Source of the DNA: Clusia tigrina
Lineage: Eukaryota > Arthropoda > Insecta > Diptera > Clusiidae
NCBI GenBank assembly: GCA_920105625.2
Contig: OV050032.1
Coordinates: 127,889,829-127,953,828, forward strand
Length of the DNA stretch: 64,000 nucleotides
Direction: 5' to 3'
The notes beneath the pieces are model-generated. The model was given only the letters and a program-made list of their open reading frames with translations. It was not told the origin of the DNA and did not search any database. Below are positions 1 through 10,999 of this stretch, one piece after another; positions within the stretch are counted from its first letter, which is position 1, and every line of letters begins with the position of its first letter. The position numbers were made by a program, and so were the translations under genes.

Positions 1-1655
1 ACAAATCTAAATTCACTTTCTGGTCAACTTGTGGAATATTTGTTAATAGTTGGGGATGATTTGCACACCATTTTCGCAAATTAAATCCATGTGTGCTTAG
101 CATTTTCATGAGCTGTCGTTGCCTTTCTATGGCTGTAGCCAAACTGTCTGATCCTCCAAGCCCATCATCCACATAAAAATTGTCATGTAATATTTTTGCT
201 CCCAAAGGATAACTTATCATGCTGCCGTTAGCAATTTGTTGCAGACATTTGGTTGCTAGGTACGGTGCTGCACGTGTCCCATATGAAACGTTGTTTAGTT
301 GATAGTACCCAATGTTGGCTGTTGGATACTCTCTCCATACGATGACTTGATAACGTTGATCTTCTGGATGTATTATGATCTGCCGATACATCTTTTCGAT
401 ATCGGTCGTGAACACAAAGCGTGGCAATCGAAAGCGTAGCAGTATTGAAAAAAGTTCACTTTGAACTGTGGGCCCGGTATACATTAAATCGTTCAATGAA
501 TAATCCTGTCGTGGTTTGGCGGATGCGTCGAACACCACTCGCAATTTGGTTGCTGTGCTATCGGGTTTGAGAACACAATGATGAGGAAGGAAGTAGTTAG
601 GAGACAGCATTGAGTCAAGCTTCACCTTCTCCATGTGTCCCAATCTTTCGTGTTTTCTCATAAACTCCACATTTTGTTTTCGCAACTCCACGTTTCTCTG
701 ATGTCGCTGTTCGAGACCAAGGAATCGATTATGAGCCATTAGTCTTGATTCTCCCAAAGCTGCTGGATTTTCAAGAAATGGCAATTTTACGATGAAGCGT
801 CCAAGGTCATTTTTGCGTTTATTTTGGGCAAAGTGTGTACCGCATTGTTGTTCTGCTGGTGGCATGCTCTTCCCAATTGTTTCGACTTCATCCATCTTCC
901 ATAATTTTTCAATTGCCTCGACCAGTGGACCATCCCTGTTATCGGTATCTGTTTTCATCCCGAACACTGTATATATTATTGATTCCGCCGATGGTTCAGA
1001 CGCTCCAAATTTTCCGCGCACATTCCAACCAAGTGATGTATTTTGGAGAATCGGGCCATTATTCATCATCTTTATATGACCAGGTGCCAAGAGACTCAGG
1101 TAAAATTCGGCACCCAGCAAGACGTCAATTATGTCTTGCTTTGTAAATTTCGGATCTGCCAATTTTATGTTGGCCGGGATTTTCCAATTTGAAGTATCAA
1201 ATTGATTACCTGGTTGAGCGGAAATAATGTTTTGAAGTACAAATGCTTCCAAATTAGTAGTGAAACTGCCACTAGTGGATTGCATCTTGACGTTAATCCT
1301 CTGAGGGATCGATTTTGGCGCATCACCAATTCCCTCCATGCACAAGGAAGCTTTGATTGGAGATATGGGTAATCTCTTCGTGAGACATTCTGAGACGATG
1401 TTAACTTGGGAACCGGAATCCAAAATTGCTCTAAATTCCCCTGAGTTGCCATTGGCCGCAGTAATTCTTATCCTTGCTGTTGCCAGTAATACGTATCCCC
1501 GAATTGACACGTTGCTTGCTGCTGCTGATGAAACTGTTGCATTTGGAATGGGATTTATTGATTCATTGGCTGATTGCCTTGCTTCTGATGAAGGCATTTT
1601 TGGAACTAGTTGTTTTTCATTTCCAAAATGAAGCAACGTATTGTGTTTTTTTCAC
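1..1655 (-). CDS. BEL/Pao pol: aspartic protease and reverse transcriptase, partial
   Basis: One frame is open on the minus strand from about 1655 to the window edge, roughly 550 codons without a stop. The protease shows ILDSGSQVNIV near 1425-1395, the retropepsin D(S/T)G signature in DUF1758 form. Downstream come a BEL/Pao linker, a motif A region (FTTDIEKMYRQI) near 400, and the palm motif FYVDDGLGG near 180-160. In the family, RT copies the RNA template and RNase H and integrase follow; those would lie beyond position 1. This is the best preserved coding stretch of the copy. It is joined to gag through a frameshift in a T run at about 1649-1655, which may be a real mutation or a homopolymer sequencing error. 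Confidence 0.85.
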
Positions 1656-2820
1656 ATTTGCTGCAACACCTCAACTTGCAATTGTTTGAATTGTGATCGT
1701 TCTTAAAACAATTGAAACACAGTCGTTGCCTTTTTACCCACAACTGGCGTTCTAGAGTTGACAGCTGTAGAAATTTCTTGCAGGAATACAATGGATGACT
1801 ACCATTGTCACATAATTTGCAGCTATTGCTCTTGGTCGACGTTGCAATGGAGGATACAACTCTGTTAGGTGGTTGTCCCATTGCAGCTTTATCCTTATAA
1901 CCGATGGCTTCCATTGAATAGAATTGTCCTTCCAAGAACAGCGGGAAGCTATCCATCCCTTGTATTTCCTTTGGATTTGTTACGGATTGTTCAAATCTCA
2001 TGTGTGTTCATCGATCTAGTTTCTTTATTAGTAGATGAAGAAGAATCGGATTCCACGCTCCTGTATCAACCCCTAAATTGTTCAGAGCCAAGATGCATCC
2101 TCGTGTTGTGTCGTGCAAATTTTTAGTTGTCGAGGCAGTTGATGTCCCTGATGGCTGATTTAGTAGTTTTTCGATTAGAGTAGCTACGATTACCCTTCTG
2201 TTGTTGTACCGCTCTTGCAATAACGTCCAAGCTGCAACATTGTTGTCTTCCGTCAGGGAGAAGTGGTTGATTAATTTCGCAGGTTCTTCTGTACCATTAG
2301 CCTTTAGGTACCACATTTTTTGCACCGCTGCTAATGGCTGCTTGTCGATCATTTGGGAAAACAGATCGAAGAATTGTTGCCATTTCAAGAAATCGCCGTA
2401 GAACTGTGGAATGGTTACCTTTGTGAGGGAAACTGAACTTCGCAATGTTTGTCCTTCTCTCGCGGTTGAAACACTAACTCTGGTACCTTGCCATTGATCT
2501 GCTCTTATAGAGAGATCAAGTAACTGGTGTTGTACCATTTCATCTAATTGATCGTACTCTGCTTGGTCAAAGCCTTCTGCTGCCGGATGTTCCAACTTTT
2601 CCCAAGCTCGTCTTACACAAATTATATTTGTGTCCAAAGATTACTGATGCTGTTTATTTTTAATTTATAAAATTGCAATGGCAGGTCTTCTTGGACAGCT
2701 TCAAAATTTTTGATTGCTCGCCTCAGCATGGCTATGCGAGCAGTCATCTTCCTCATTATGCCGTGTTGTAGACGGCCCTCATGAACGATGTCCTTTGCGA
2801 TGCATGAGGAGCTGATGTTG
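1606..2820 (-). pseudogene. BEL/Pao gag with zinc knuckles, broken
   Basis: Gag of BEL/Pao type. The N-terminal part (RRAIKNFEAVQEDLP) is at 2700-2640. The conserved core at 2637-2010 includes FYGDFLKWQQFFDLF and a LLQERYNNRR segment. A zinc-knuckle region at about 1830-1650 has CKLCDNGSHPLYSC and CFNCFKNDHNSNNC, each CX2CX4HX4C. Gag packages the RNA and forms the particle. Three breaks are visible: a frameshift near 2630, an in-frame TGA at 2008-2010, and a frameshift near 1650 at the passage into pol. Upstream of 2824 the sequence switches abruptly to the LTR of element A. Confidence 0.85.
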
Positions 2821-2824
2821 GTAT

Positions 2825-3540
2825 TGTAGTGTACCACACAAGTGTATACTGACAACCACACATCCTCATAAGCACCGTTGCAAGTCGCATATGCAAACGA
2901 ACTGACAATAGCGCAACGTGTGCAATTGCACTCAATCCCCAAATACGCTAGACAAGCATTTTGGTGGTGCATTAACACACGCTGCCTATATTGCAGCGTC
3001 GTATGCATATTGGACAGTGCAGTGACTTTACCCCTGAACTTGCACTCAAAATCATTAACATAAAAAAAGACGATGATTCGTCAATGAATAATAGATAATT
3101 GAGATAAATTTCGGGAATATGATTTGTAACTAGTAGAAATAAGATAGCTATACGATTTTATGTTAGTTAGAATAAGAAAACAACATAAATTAAATGATAT
3201 AAAAGAGCCAGCGATCCACCAAATAAACCAGAGTTAATCTGAAGATAACTAAAACTGCAACTCGCATTAGTCAATTCTTTTTATCTCTCGTGCTCTAAGT
3301 CAGGAAAGACTTATAACAGCACAACCAATAGCTTGGCCAACGGCACACTCTGCCGGTCAAAACCTTTGCTGAGGGCGTCATTCCGCTTCGTGTCAGGCAC
3401 TTTTTCATAGCACAGCACTCTTTTGCATCTATACTTTGTGTGTAATCTGCAATTGAATCAAAAGCCGATCCTGCATGACCAACGTATTCAATCAACCATA
3501 CATGGCGATCCTACAAGGCTAACATTCAACATACCCTACA
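2825..3540 (+). repeat. Left LTR of element A
   Basis: It starts TGTAGTGTACC and ends TACA, just before a TGGCGATCCTGC primer-binding site at 3541. A second TACA/TGGCGATCC junction lies 38 bp earlier (LTR end 3502, primer-like box 3503), so the exact end is ambiguous. I favour 3540 because element B uses TGGCGATCCTGCC. A TATAAAA box is at 3198-3204 and an AATAAA signal at 3222-3227. The partner copy is 18660-19375. Confidence 0.85.
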
Positions 3541-3552
3541 TGGCGATCCTGC
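3541..3552 (+). promoter_or_regulatory. Primer-binding site of element A
   Basis: TGGCGATCCTGC follows the LTR end. It is complementary to a tRNA 3' end of GCAGGATCGCCA. From memory this resembles insect tRNA-Arg(ACG), and I hold that assignment loosely. Element B has the same site extended by one base (TGGCGATCCTGCC). Confidence 0.65.
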
Positions 3553-3640
3553 AACTGACCTAGGACCTGGAAAGCAGTCAACCGATCCTGCAACCGATAC
3601 AGCAACCGATCCTGCAACTGACCTGGAACTGGAGAGCAGT
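3541..3640 (+). repeat. GATCCTGCAAC direct repeats in the A leader
   Basis: The box CGATCCTGCAAC(T/C)GA occurs three times in about 80 bp (3544, 3583 and 3607), followed by related TGACCTGGAAC and GAGCAGTCAA words. Further copies of the core GATCCT sit at 3507 and inside the LTR near 3464. The cluster begins at the primer-binding site, so it may be a stutter of that site. Confidence 0.6.
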
Positions 3641-3714
3641 CAAATATCCAGCAACCTGAAAAGCAGCAGAAACTAGAGGCAAATATAAACCGGATAAACC
3701 AAATAGCCCAATTA

Positions 3715-3981
3715 ATGGAAGAATACGTGCCACAATTCGTATGCAAACCAACCATTCCTGCACCAACATACATTCCACAACCGCCACTAAAAGTCGGGCC
3801 GCTGCCACTCACGATAAAAGAGTACCAGCAACGAGAAATAAACGAGAAGGAGCTAAAAAAAACATCCATCCCATCGTGCGAAAATAAACCATTGAAGAAA
3901 CGAGGAGGGCTGTTAACCAAACAGAAACTCCAACTATCCCACCTACTTTCAATTGTTAGAGACGACGTCAACCCACCTTAA
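3715..3981 (+). CDS. ORF0 upstream of gag in element A, unknown function
   Basis: An 88-codon ORF starting at an ATG within the leader, about 430 bp ahead of gag. It begins MEEYVPQ, has a Pro-rich segment with PQPPLKVGPLPL, a Lys/Glu-rich middle, and ends LLSIVRDDVNPP followed by a stop. The same frame is open for about 30 codons before this ATG, so an earlier non-ATG start is conceivable. The leader of element B encodes a decayed version that keeps a MEENVP start and ends LLQIVRDEVNPPP followed by a stop. Shared ends with different DNA suggest this was a real protein. I recognise no domain. A second frame continues openly to about 4168 after the stop, so a frameshifted extension is an alternative reading. 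Confidence 0.55.
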   Translation: MEEYVPQFVCKPTIPAPTYIPQPPLKVGPLPLTIKEYQQREINEKELKKTSIPSCENKPLKKRGGLLTKQKLQLSHLLSIVRDDVNPP

Positions 3982-4408
3982 AAATCGAAGAAAATGACAA
4001 GATCGCATGCATGCGAATAGCTTGGCGCATGATTGGAAAAATTGGCACGCCAACGATTGAAGACTATAATAACAAAACCACAATCGAAGACGAGACAATA
4101 CGAATGATTGAGGCGCTCACAAATTGGGAAAAAGCAACAGCAAGCCACAGCACCAAGATGCGACAATAAATAATAATCAACTATCAACAGAGATCACCTA
4201 CCCATCGGTACCAGAATCCTACGTAGTTATTTTTTTAGTAATAATTATTATCATAATAGCTTAGAAGTTAAATAAATATTTTAAAAACTATGTTCACAAA
4301 TACAAAAATGATGCTATTAGCAACGCTATTACAGCAGTCTAAATAAGTAAATAAATATAAAAACAAAAAAAAAAAATTTTTTTAACAAATTTCCTACTAT
4401 GATCCTAA

Positions 4409-5528
4409 ATGGACTTAAAATTAAATGCTTTGAAAGATATACTAGCTACGCTAAGGAAAAATCCGAGCAGAATATACACAAAGAAAACTGTGACAACAAA
4501 ACTTAGACAAATAGACACATTAAAAGAAGAATTTAATAACATCATAGAGACCGACACCGACAATAAAGATATAACTGGAATAAAAATTAACTTCGCCAAT
4601 ACTTATTCCACAATAAAAACTATTTTATTGAAACAATTAACAGAACAGACTGAATCAATAGACAACATGGCATCTTTTAGCATAGAAACAGCTTCAAAAT
4701 CTCTACCCACATTTAGGGGGCAACTTCAGAGAATTGGATAGCTTCATAATCACCGCTGAGCTGATAAACAAATCACTCAATGAGTCAGGACAGACAGATT
4801 TATAAGAGTATATCTACCATGCCAAATTAACTGCCAATGTAAGAACAGCAATAGGAGGTTACACAAAACCAGAAGACTTAAGTACATTTACCATTCTACT
4901 ACAACAGAGGTACAAAGACGCGACAACAATACCACAGCTACAAGCTAGACTATCTATCTTACAACATAAAAATTCTGACAATAATAGAAAGTTCAAACAG
5001 ACACAGGCAGAAAAGAACGTAATAACAAAAATAAACAATAAATTAGCATTGGACACTTTCAAGAAAGGACTGAATGAGAATTACAAAGCGACAATTTTTG
5101 CTGCAAGACCGAAAGATCTAGCAGAAGCAACAGAATTGGCACTTGAACTTGAAAGCGAATCTAGAATAATGCCCAACACATCACAGCTGAAGCAAGTAAG
5201 ACATAATTCATTCAACTCACAAAGTGCAAGGTCTTTCAACGCTCCGCGCAAATATAATTTATTCAACCCTTCTCCACAGTACACAAACAACACACGACAA
5301 AATTTCAGCACACGCTATGACAAAAATAACTACAACAACACTAACTATGCAAACAACAGAAACAATAACCGTAGCAATACAAATACAGTCACAGAAACAA
5401 TAACTACAACAACACATATTCCAATAATCAAAATAACAACAACTTCAGACACAACAACTGCTACAACTTACAAGGCAGACAGCAGAACAACAACAACACT
5501 TATAACTCAAACAGAAACCGCCGCGTAA
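4409..5528 (+). pseudogene. gag of element A, broken
   Basis: Gag of the A/B gypsy lineage. It starts MDLKLNALKDIL and runs 110 codons before a frameshift near 4725. It then continues in another frame with an in-frame TAA at about 4802 and is open again to 5528. The segment TFKKGLNENYKATIFAARP matches element B's equivalent ALSVFKRGLCEDIKPTVFAAPP. The C-terminal third is Asn/Thr/Gln-rich and no zinc knuckle is visible, as in B. The last part of the frame appears shifted, because the expected Asn/Gln-rich tail is in a neighbouring frame. Gag forms the retrotransposon particle; this copy cannot make it. Confidence 0.8.
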
Positions 5529-5565
5529 ACATGATACACGATGCGGGAAACGAACAAGGCCCAGA

Positions 5566-6398
5566 ATGCATAACCATTCTGGACAGCCAAAATTAAATGT
5601 GTATAAAATATCAGATAACTACGCAAATTTCGTCACGCTGACACACAAAAAGCAAAAATTGACATTTTTAATAGACTCAGGTGCCGACATCTCATTATGC
5701 AAAATAAGTAACAAATTGAATACTTTCCTGACGACAAATGCAAATTAACGGGCAAAACAAATGAAGCGGTATATTCTGAAGGTCAAATAGAATTACAATT
5801 AGATATTGGAGAAGAATCTTGTAACCACCCATTCCAATTAGTAAACAAAACATTTCCAATAGAAACAGATGGCATTCTAGGTAGGGATTTTTTTGAAAAA
5901 TATATATGTAAAATCGATTATGAAATGTTTACAATTTCTGCGTACGTACACAAACAAACAATTATTATCCCCATGCACACTAAATCTCACGATACTCAAA
6001 AAATAAAAATACCAGCAAGAACAGAAATAATACAAACCTTAAAATTAAACAAAAATGAAGATAAAATAATTCTAAATAAAGAATTAAAAGAAGGCAATTC
6101 CATAGCACCCAAAAGTGGTATAACCCACAGAAAAATTCTAAATACAACAAATAAAGAGGTACTTTTAGACGGCATACAATTTGACACTGACTCACTAAAA
6201 AATTATGACATACTAAAGTACAGTACGCAGGATAATTACGATGAAAACAGATTACAGAAAATCATTGAAACTTTAAAGTTTAACTGCACAGACGAAATGA
6301 CAAAAACCCAACTCATAAACATCCTAAGACAATACCAAGAAGTTTTGCATCTTGAAGACGAACCACTTTCGACAAACAATTCTTACACACAAACATAA
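5566..6398 (+). pseudogene. pol of element A: protease and spacer to RT
   Basis: The protease begins near QPKLNVYKISDNY and carries LIDSGADISLCK (D-S-G active site) at about 5670-5700. A frameshift near 5730 interrupts it. The second half, with GILGRDF near 5873-5893, is open in the other frame and continues to 6398 through the linker that precedes RT. ARTEI and a LHLEDEPLS segment in the linker are alike in element B. The frame breaks again at about 6395-6465, beside a short CACACA run, before the RT begins. Confidence 0.8.
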
Positions 6399-6465
6399 CG
6401 ACACATGACAACACACCCTTTTACATTAAAAACTACAGACTGCCACACACACACACACAGAAATT

Positions 6466-7682
6466 GTGAATGATCAGGTACAGAAAATGCTACAGGAGGA
6501 TATCATTGAACCTTCAGTCAGCCCATACAATGCACCACTCCTTTTGGTTCCTAAAAAGAACACTATTGACAAAAAGAAATGGAGACTTGTAGTGGATTTT
6601 AGAAAGCTGAATGATAAAATAGTAAATGATAAATTCCCGCTAACTCGACAAAATGGTTTTCAACCTTAGATATGACCAGTTCATTTCATCAAATAAAACT
6701 ATAAAAACAATCACGACCATTAACAGCCTTCTCCACATCCAATGGACACTACCAATTTAAAAGACTACCTTTCGGACTAAAAATTTCATCCAACAGCTTT
6801 CAGAGAATGTTAACAATAGCACTCTCAGGACTTGACTCAGAAGTATTCCTTTATGTAGATGACATAATCATCTATGGATGCAGTCTAAATCACGATTGTC
6901 AAAATCTAATCAAAGTACTAGACAGACTAAAACAACATAATTTAAAATTAAACGCAGCAAAATGCAACTTTCTGAGACCAGAAGTCGTATATTTAGGACA
7001 TTTGATTACACAAGACGGAGTTAAAACTGACCCAGAAAATACGAGACTGTTAAAAATTACCCACAACCGAAAAACGCAGACGAAGTAGGAAGATTCGTTT
7101 CATTCTGCAACTACTATAGAAAATCCAGAGTTTGCAGATATTGCAAAATGTTTGAACTCCTTACTAAAGAAATCAGCCAAATTTGTATAGACAGATTAAT
7201 GCCATACATCTTTTGAAACTCTTAAACAAAAATTAATAGACCCACCACTATTGCAATACCCAAATTTTGATAAACCCTTCATATTAACTACAGATGCATC
7301 GAATTATGCACTAGGCTCCGTACTATCACAAGACGAAATAGGACAAGATTTACCCATATCATATGCTAGCAAATCATTACAAAAACACGATTTGAATAAG
7401 CCAGTAATAGAAAAAGAGCTACTAGCAATACACTGGGGTATTAACTTCTTCAAACCCTATCTATATGGTCAAAAGTCAACAGTAGTAACTGACCATCGAC
7501 CACTTATATCACTATTTTCTCACAAAAATCCTTCATCTAAAATTACCAGAATTAGATTAGACCTCAGCGACTATGATTTCAACATAGTATATAAAACAGG
7601 AAAAATGAATACAAATGCAGATGCATTGTCGAGAATACAAATTGACTCGGACATTCGGAAAAAGCTAAAAGAACCCTACTAA
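6466..7682 (+). pseudogene. pol of element A: reverse transcriptase and RNase H
   Basis: RT fingers start at 6466 (DIIEPSVSPYNAPLLLVPKK, then WRLVVDFRKLND). After a frameshift near 6650 a degenerate palm follows, and the catalytic motif FLYVDDIIIYG is intact at 6847-6880. Another shift comes near 7075. RNase H is open at 7251-7682 with TTDASNYALGSVLSQ, EKELLAIHWGINFF and VVTDHRPL, the three acidic-residue regions of gypsy RNase H. In the family these domains make the cDNA and remove the RNA template. Several shifts make the copy inactive. Confidence 0.85.
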
Positions 7683-7879
7683 TCAAGAGAGGGCTGGCAA
7701 ATAAAAATAAAATAAATGAAGAGGCAAATAAGAATAAAAAATTGATAACCTGCATATAGGAGACTGATCACCTTCAAATATGGGAATGTACATCAATAAA
7801 TGACGTCAAGAATATTAAAAAATTTAAATTTAATGTCGACAAGAAAAATCAAAGCTTTAAAAAAATGAATATATATATA
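7683..7879 (+). other. Linker of A pol between RNase H and integrase
   Basis: AT-rich, frame-broken sequence in the position of the pol tether and integrase N-terminus. It ends at a run of TA where the mariner-like element inserted. No separate gene is seen. Confidence 0.5.
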
Positions 7880-8833
7880 TAGGGTCCGCCAAATAACTTT
7901 TTTTTTTTAAACAGGGCGCAAAACATCGAGTGTAGCTTCGGCTGTGTGGCACGTAGCGCCGTCCTGTTGAAACCAAATGTTGCCAATATCCTCCTCTTCA
8001 ATATTTGTGAACAAAAATTCGTTCAACATGGCCCGATAACGATCGCCATTGACTGTAACGGCCACTCCTTGCTCATTTTCGAAGAAAAATGGCCCAATTA
8101 TGCCTCTGGACCAAAATCCGCACCAAACAGTGACTCGTTTTGGGTGCATCGGCTTTTGAATGTATGCGTGCGGGTTTTCTGTGCCCCAAATGCGACAATT
8201 TTGCTTGTTTACATACCCGCCAAGATCAAAATGAGCTTCATCTGAAAAGATGATTTTTGTTGGCAAAATCGGCATCTTCTGTAAGTCGAAAGCAGGCCCA
8301 CTTAGCGAAGCGAAAACGCATTGGATGGTCAGTTGGCTTCAACTCCTGAACCAATTGGACTTTATATGGCGTCATACCAAGGTCTTTATGCAAAATTCGT
8401 CTCAATGATGTCTCCGAAATGTTCAATTGTTGAGAACGACGGTGAATTGATGTTGATGGCGCTTCACGCACACTTTCTGCCACAGCAGCAATATTCTCGG
8501 GTGTACACACTGTTTTTGGCTTTTCACGCTTTGGTTTATCGATGAGGATGCCAGTTTCTTTCACTTTTTCCACAAGATAACGAACATACGGAGCTGACGG
8601 TGCTTCTCTTCTTCCAAAATCCGTACGCAATTTTCGCACACATTCTGCAACATTACCATGATTTTCAAAGTAATGTCGCAATATTTCCCAGCGTTGTTCA
8701 AGCGTATACACAACCATATTCGTTCAGCGGAAGGATGAAACTAATTATCTGTCAAATCAGACATGAGCTAAGTGTTACCATTCACGAAATAAGCACTAGT
8801 TGACAAAAAAAAAACGTTAGATGGCGGACCCGT
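7880..8833 (-). mobile_element. Deleted Tc1/mariner-type element
   Basis: The ends carry inverted repeats: GGGTCCGCCA..TAAC followed by a T run at the left, and the matching GTTAGATGGCGGACCC at the right. Candidate TA target duplications are at 7878-7879 and 8834-8835, though the left flank is itself a TA run, so the exact ends may shift by a base or two. The element is about 950 bp. The transposase is truncated right next to the left repeat, so this is an internally deleted, non-autonomous copy inside the pol of element A. Confidence 0.85.
7907..8717 (-). pseudogene. Mariner-family transposase, DUF4817-like N-terminus, truncated
   Basis: The N-terminal helix-turn-helix (YTLEQRWEILRHYFENHGN) starts at ATG 8717 and resembles DUF4817. 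The catalytic core follows with IIFSDEAHFDLGG (first Asp) and WFQQDGATCHTA (second Asp). A frameshift near 8250-8275 separates the two. The sequence then runs into the terminal repeat, so the last roughly 100 residues, including the third catalytic acidic residue, are missing. The family cuts and pastes DNA at TA sites. The precise subfamily cannot be fixed without that third residue; a DD41D (rosa-like) or related lineage is possible. Confidence 0.85.
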
Positions 8834-9071
8834 TATATAAAAAATGGTATTGTGCACATAGGCGAAAGCGATAATTCACCGAATCAAGATTCGACTCTGA
8901 AGAAACTCCGACCTAGAAATAAAAATATAAATGAAAATATAAAGCATGCAGGAATCAATGATAAATCAGCGAGACTAGACTCGATTCTGAGGAAATTGAT
9001 ATCCAAAACAAAAAAAGAGAATATTAAAGAATTAGCAATTGCAATTAATGGTGAAATATTCAAGATATATA
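8834..9071 (+). pseudogene. A pol segment between the mariner and Z insertions
   Basis: A reading frame (HIGESDNSPNQDS onward, Lys-rich, to NGEIFKI) continues the A pol tether toward the integrase. It is cut at 9071 by element Z within TATA. The frame resumes at 17220 with the TATA duplicated. Its content is low-complexity and polar, as expected for the linker before the integrase zinc domain. Confidence 0.7.
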
Positions 9072-9430
9072 AGTTAATTTATTTTATGTCGATTTAAAAT
9101 AAAAAAAATATTTTTTATTTTTTATTGTGCTCTTGGCACGTCTTTATTTAGATAACTTCAAATTAGAACTAACTTAAGTTGAAAATAATATAAGCCTCGC
9201 TGCCTTGGGGTGATCATGCTGCCGCTGCGTGTCTTCCTTCCAGTTGCTTCGGTTCCCACCGGCGGAACTGCTCCAGACGCTACGTTAGCATAATTGTGTA
9301 ATCCGATCCGCGCGTACAATTATGCCACCACAGGTAGACCGTGTGACCGCTGGTGCAATATGAAGTGCAATTGCACTGAGTGGCTTGCATATTAATTTAT
9401 ATTGAAGTTTTTGCATATGTTACGTTAACT
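9072..9430 (-). repeat. 3' LTR of element Z
   Basis: A 359-bp copy paired with 16861-17219. On the minus strand it starts AGTTAACG and ends TAACT. It differs from the partner at only a few positions. It is flanked on the right by the polypurine tract. Confidence 0.95.
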
Positions 9431-9439
9431 CCTCCACCC
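9431..9439 (-). promoter_or_regulatory. Polypurine tract of element Z
   Basis: GGGTGGAGG on the minus strand lies immediately before the 3' LTR, the expected start for plus-strand DNA synthesis. Confidence 0.8.
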
Positions 9440-9465
9440 TCAAAAACAGACGTCCTCGGCTGTCG

Positions 9466-10978
9466 TCAAAAAAATGTGATTTGAGAGATCCTGGTGGGCT
9501 TCTCGTTTACCGTTTCTACTGCTGCAGACGTTTGGGGCTGTTGCTCTGAATTCCCTCTTGGATTCGGTATTGGCTTAGTTTCGATGACCAATTTGTGGTT
9601 TGTTTTTGCCTTGGAAACACATTTCTTTGCGATGACAACTGCGATTTCGGATAGTACCAATATCCACAGGCTTGACCCCATGATGACAGGATAGATTTGT
9701 TTATCGCCAATCAACTCGATGCTTTAAGTATTGTTAAGATGGAGTTCTTTCATCATTTCTAACGTGAGTAGCTCTTCAACCGCTTTAAAGCTGCTCCCTC
9801 TTTGTAGGATAGATGGCATAGGCTTCGAAGATATTATTTGCTCGTTACAGAAGGTTTTGTTTTTTATGTTGATGGTAATATTGTGATGCCAAATTAGAAA
9901 GGTGCCGGTCAGATTAATTTGACCATTATTAGCCGTAATTGTCCCATTGAATTGGTTTAGCAGGATTACGTCGGGAAGGATCTCTTCTTCCTCAGGTGTG
10001 TGTTGATTGTTGGTTCGAAGGCAGTCGCATGATTCACCCCGAAGGAGGTTTGGAATGCAATGTGCATTACTTATGTCAATTATTTCATCTTCTTTATAAA
10101 TGGATAGAAAGTTGAAATTTTTACATTTGCCAAAAGTTTTTTTATTACATTGCAGAATTTTCTCAAAATCGATTTTATTAATGAATGACCCCTTTTTAAC
10201 GGGTTTGACAATCAATGTTTTGCATGCTTCACTTTTAGTTGTCGGAATGCTCATTATATAAACAAGAGTGGTATAATTTGATGCTATTTTTACAGATGCA
10301 AACTCAAAGGCTTCTTCAATATTTATATATGGGATATCATCTTTTTCGGAAATTTCTTTTACAACGTTTATTTCTGTATTAGACAATATAAATGAATTTA
10401 TGATCCCAGCCTTTGCCCAGTGCACGGCATATTCTACATTTATTAATTCTTCCTTTATCATATCTAGTCTGAGTTTAACATTGGCTACATGGGCATCTTC
10501 AGCATGTTTTTCTTCTTTGAAAACTTTTAAAATATTATTTGTGATCTTCGTTATATTACTTGCCCTTTCCATTAGCATTTTATTTATGACAATTTGCTTG
10601 TTATTATTTGATGACACATCATTGATCTTTCCTTTTACAATTTCGAAGTCGTCATGGTCTGGACTGCCAGCTATCCATTTCCATGCGCTTCCCAAAAAAT
10701 TTAATGAACGCTTATTTCTAGGTTTTAGGCGGTTTAGGTGGTTTTGGATGAGGATTAGTGCGTGTCGAAGGAATGGATGAAGAGGATTTGTGTCGTTGAT
10801 ATTGTTGACTTCGTCTCGTAAGTCTTCAATAATTTTTTCATAAGAGGAAAGGTCAATTATATGAATCAGTTTAACCGTCCCAGACTGCACTTTTGATGAT
10901 CCTGTTTCTACTGTGATCAATTCTGAGTTTGAGTAGTCCAAAATTTTTACATCGGCCAAGCAAGAGGCCACAAGAAAC
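9466..10978 (-). pseudogene. env: Errantivirus-like env of element Z, interrupted
   Basis: Envelope glycoprotein of the insect endogenous retrovirus type. The frame opens after a splice-acceptor-like CTTTCTTTTAG ending at 10979, has no nearby ATG, and starts with a short hydrophobic stretch. In related elements env comes from a spliced RNA, so the start codon may be supplied upstream. A furin-like RNKR site followed by SLNFLGSAWKWIAG lies about 90 residues in, the fusion-peptide region of this family. N-glycosylation sequons and Cys residues follow. An in-frame TAA at 9724-9726 truncates the protein before its membrane anchor; the anchor (SSLWILVLSEIAVVIA) and cytoplasmic tail are in the same frame downstream to 9466. 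Confidence 0.88.
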
Positions 10979-10999
10979 CTAAAAGAAAGAGTCTAACTT

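Larger units (their letters stand above)
1..2824 (-). mobile_element. BEL/Pao retrotransposon copy 1, 5' part, degenerate
   Basis: Reading on the minus strand, gag lies at the right and pol at the left, running off the window edge. Recognisable parts in order are a BEL/Pao gag (DUF1759-like), a zinc-knuckle region, an aspartic protease with DSGSQVN, and a reverse transcriptase with FYVDD. The 5' LTR is absent: the left LTR of element A starts at 2825, so A inserted into, or recombined with, the start of this element. The missing 5' portion is not found on the other side of A, which argues against a simple clean insertion. Confidence 0.85.

Noticed and set aside
792..1146. Plus-strand frames of about 100 codons
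   Set aside because: They are shadows of BEL copy 1 pol, which is open on the minus strand with protease and RT motifs.
2622..3008. A 128-codon minus-strand frame running from gag into the A LTR
   Set aside because: It is a chance fusion: the left half is BEL gag, the right half is reverse-read LTR of element A. The same LTR half appears alone at 18541-18843.
3978..4168. Extension of ORF0 through a one-base shift to about 4168
   Set aside because: The stop after NPP is shared with element B, so the first stop is more likely genuine; the extension is mentioned only as an alternative.
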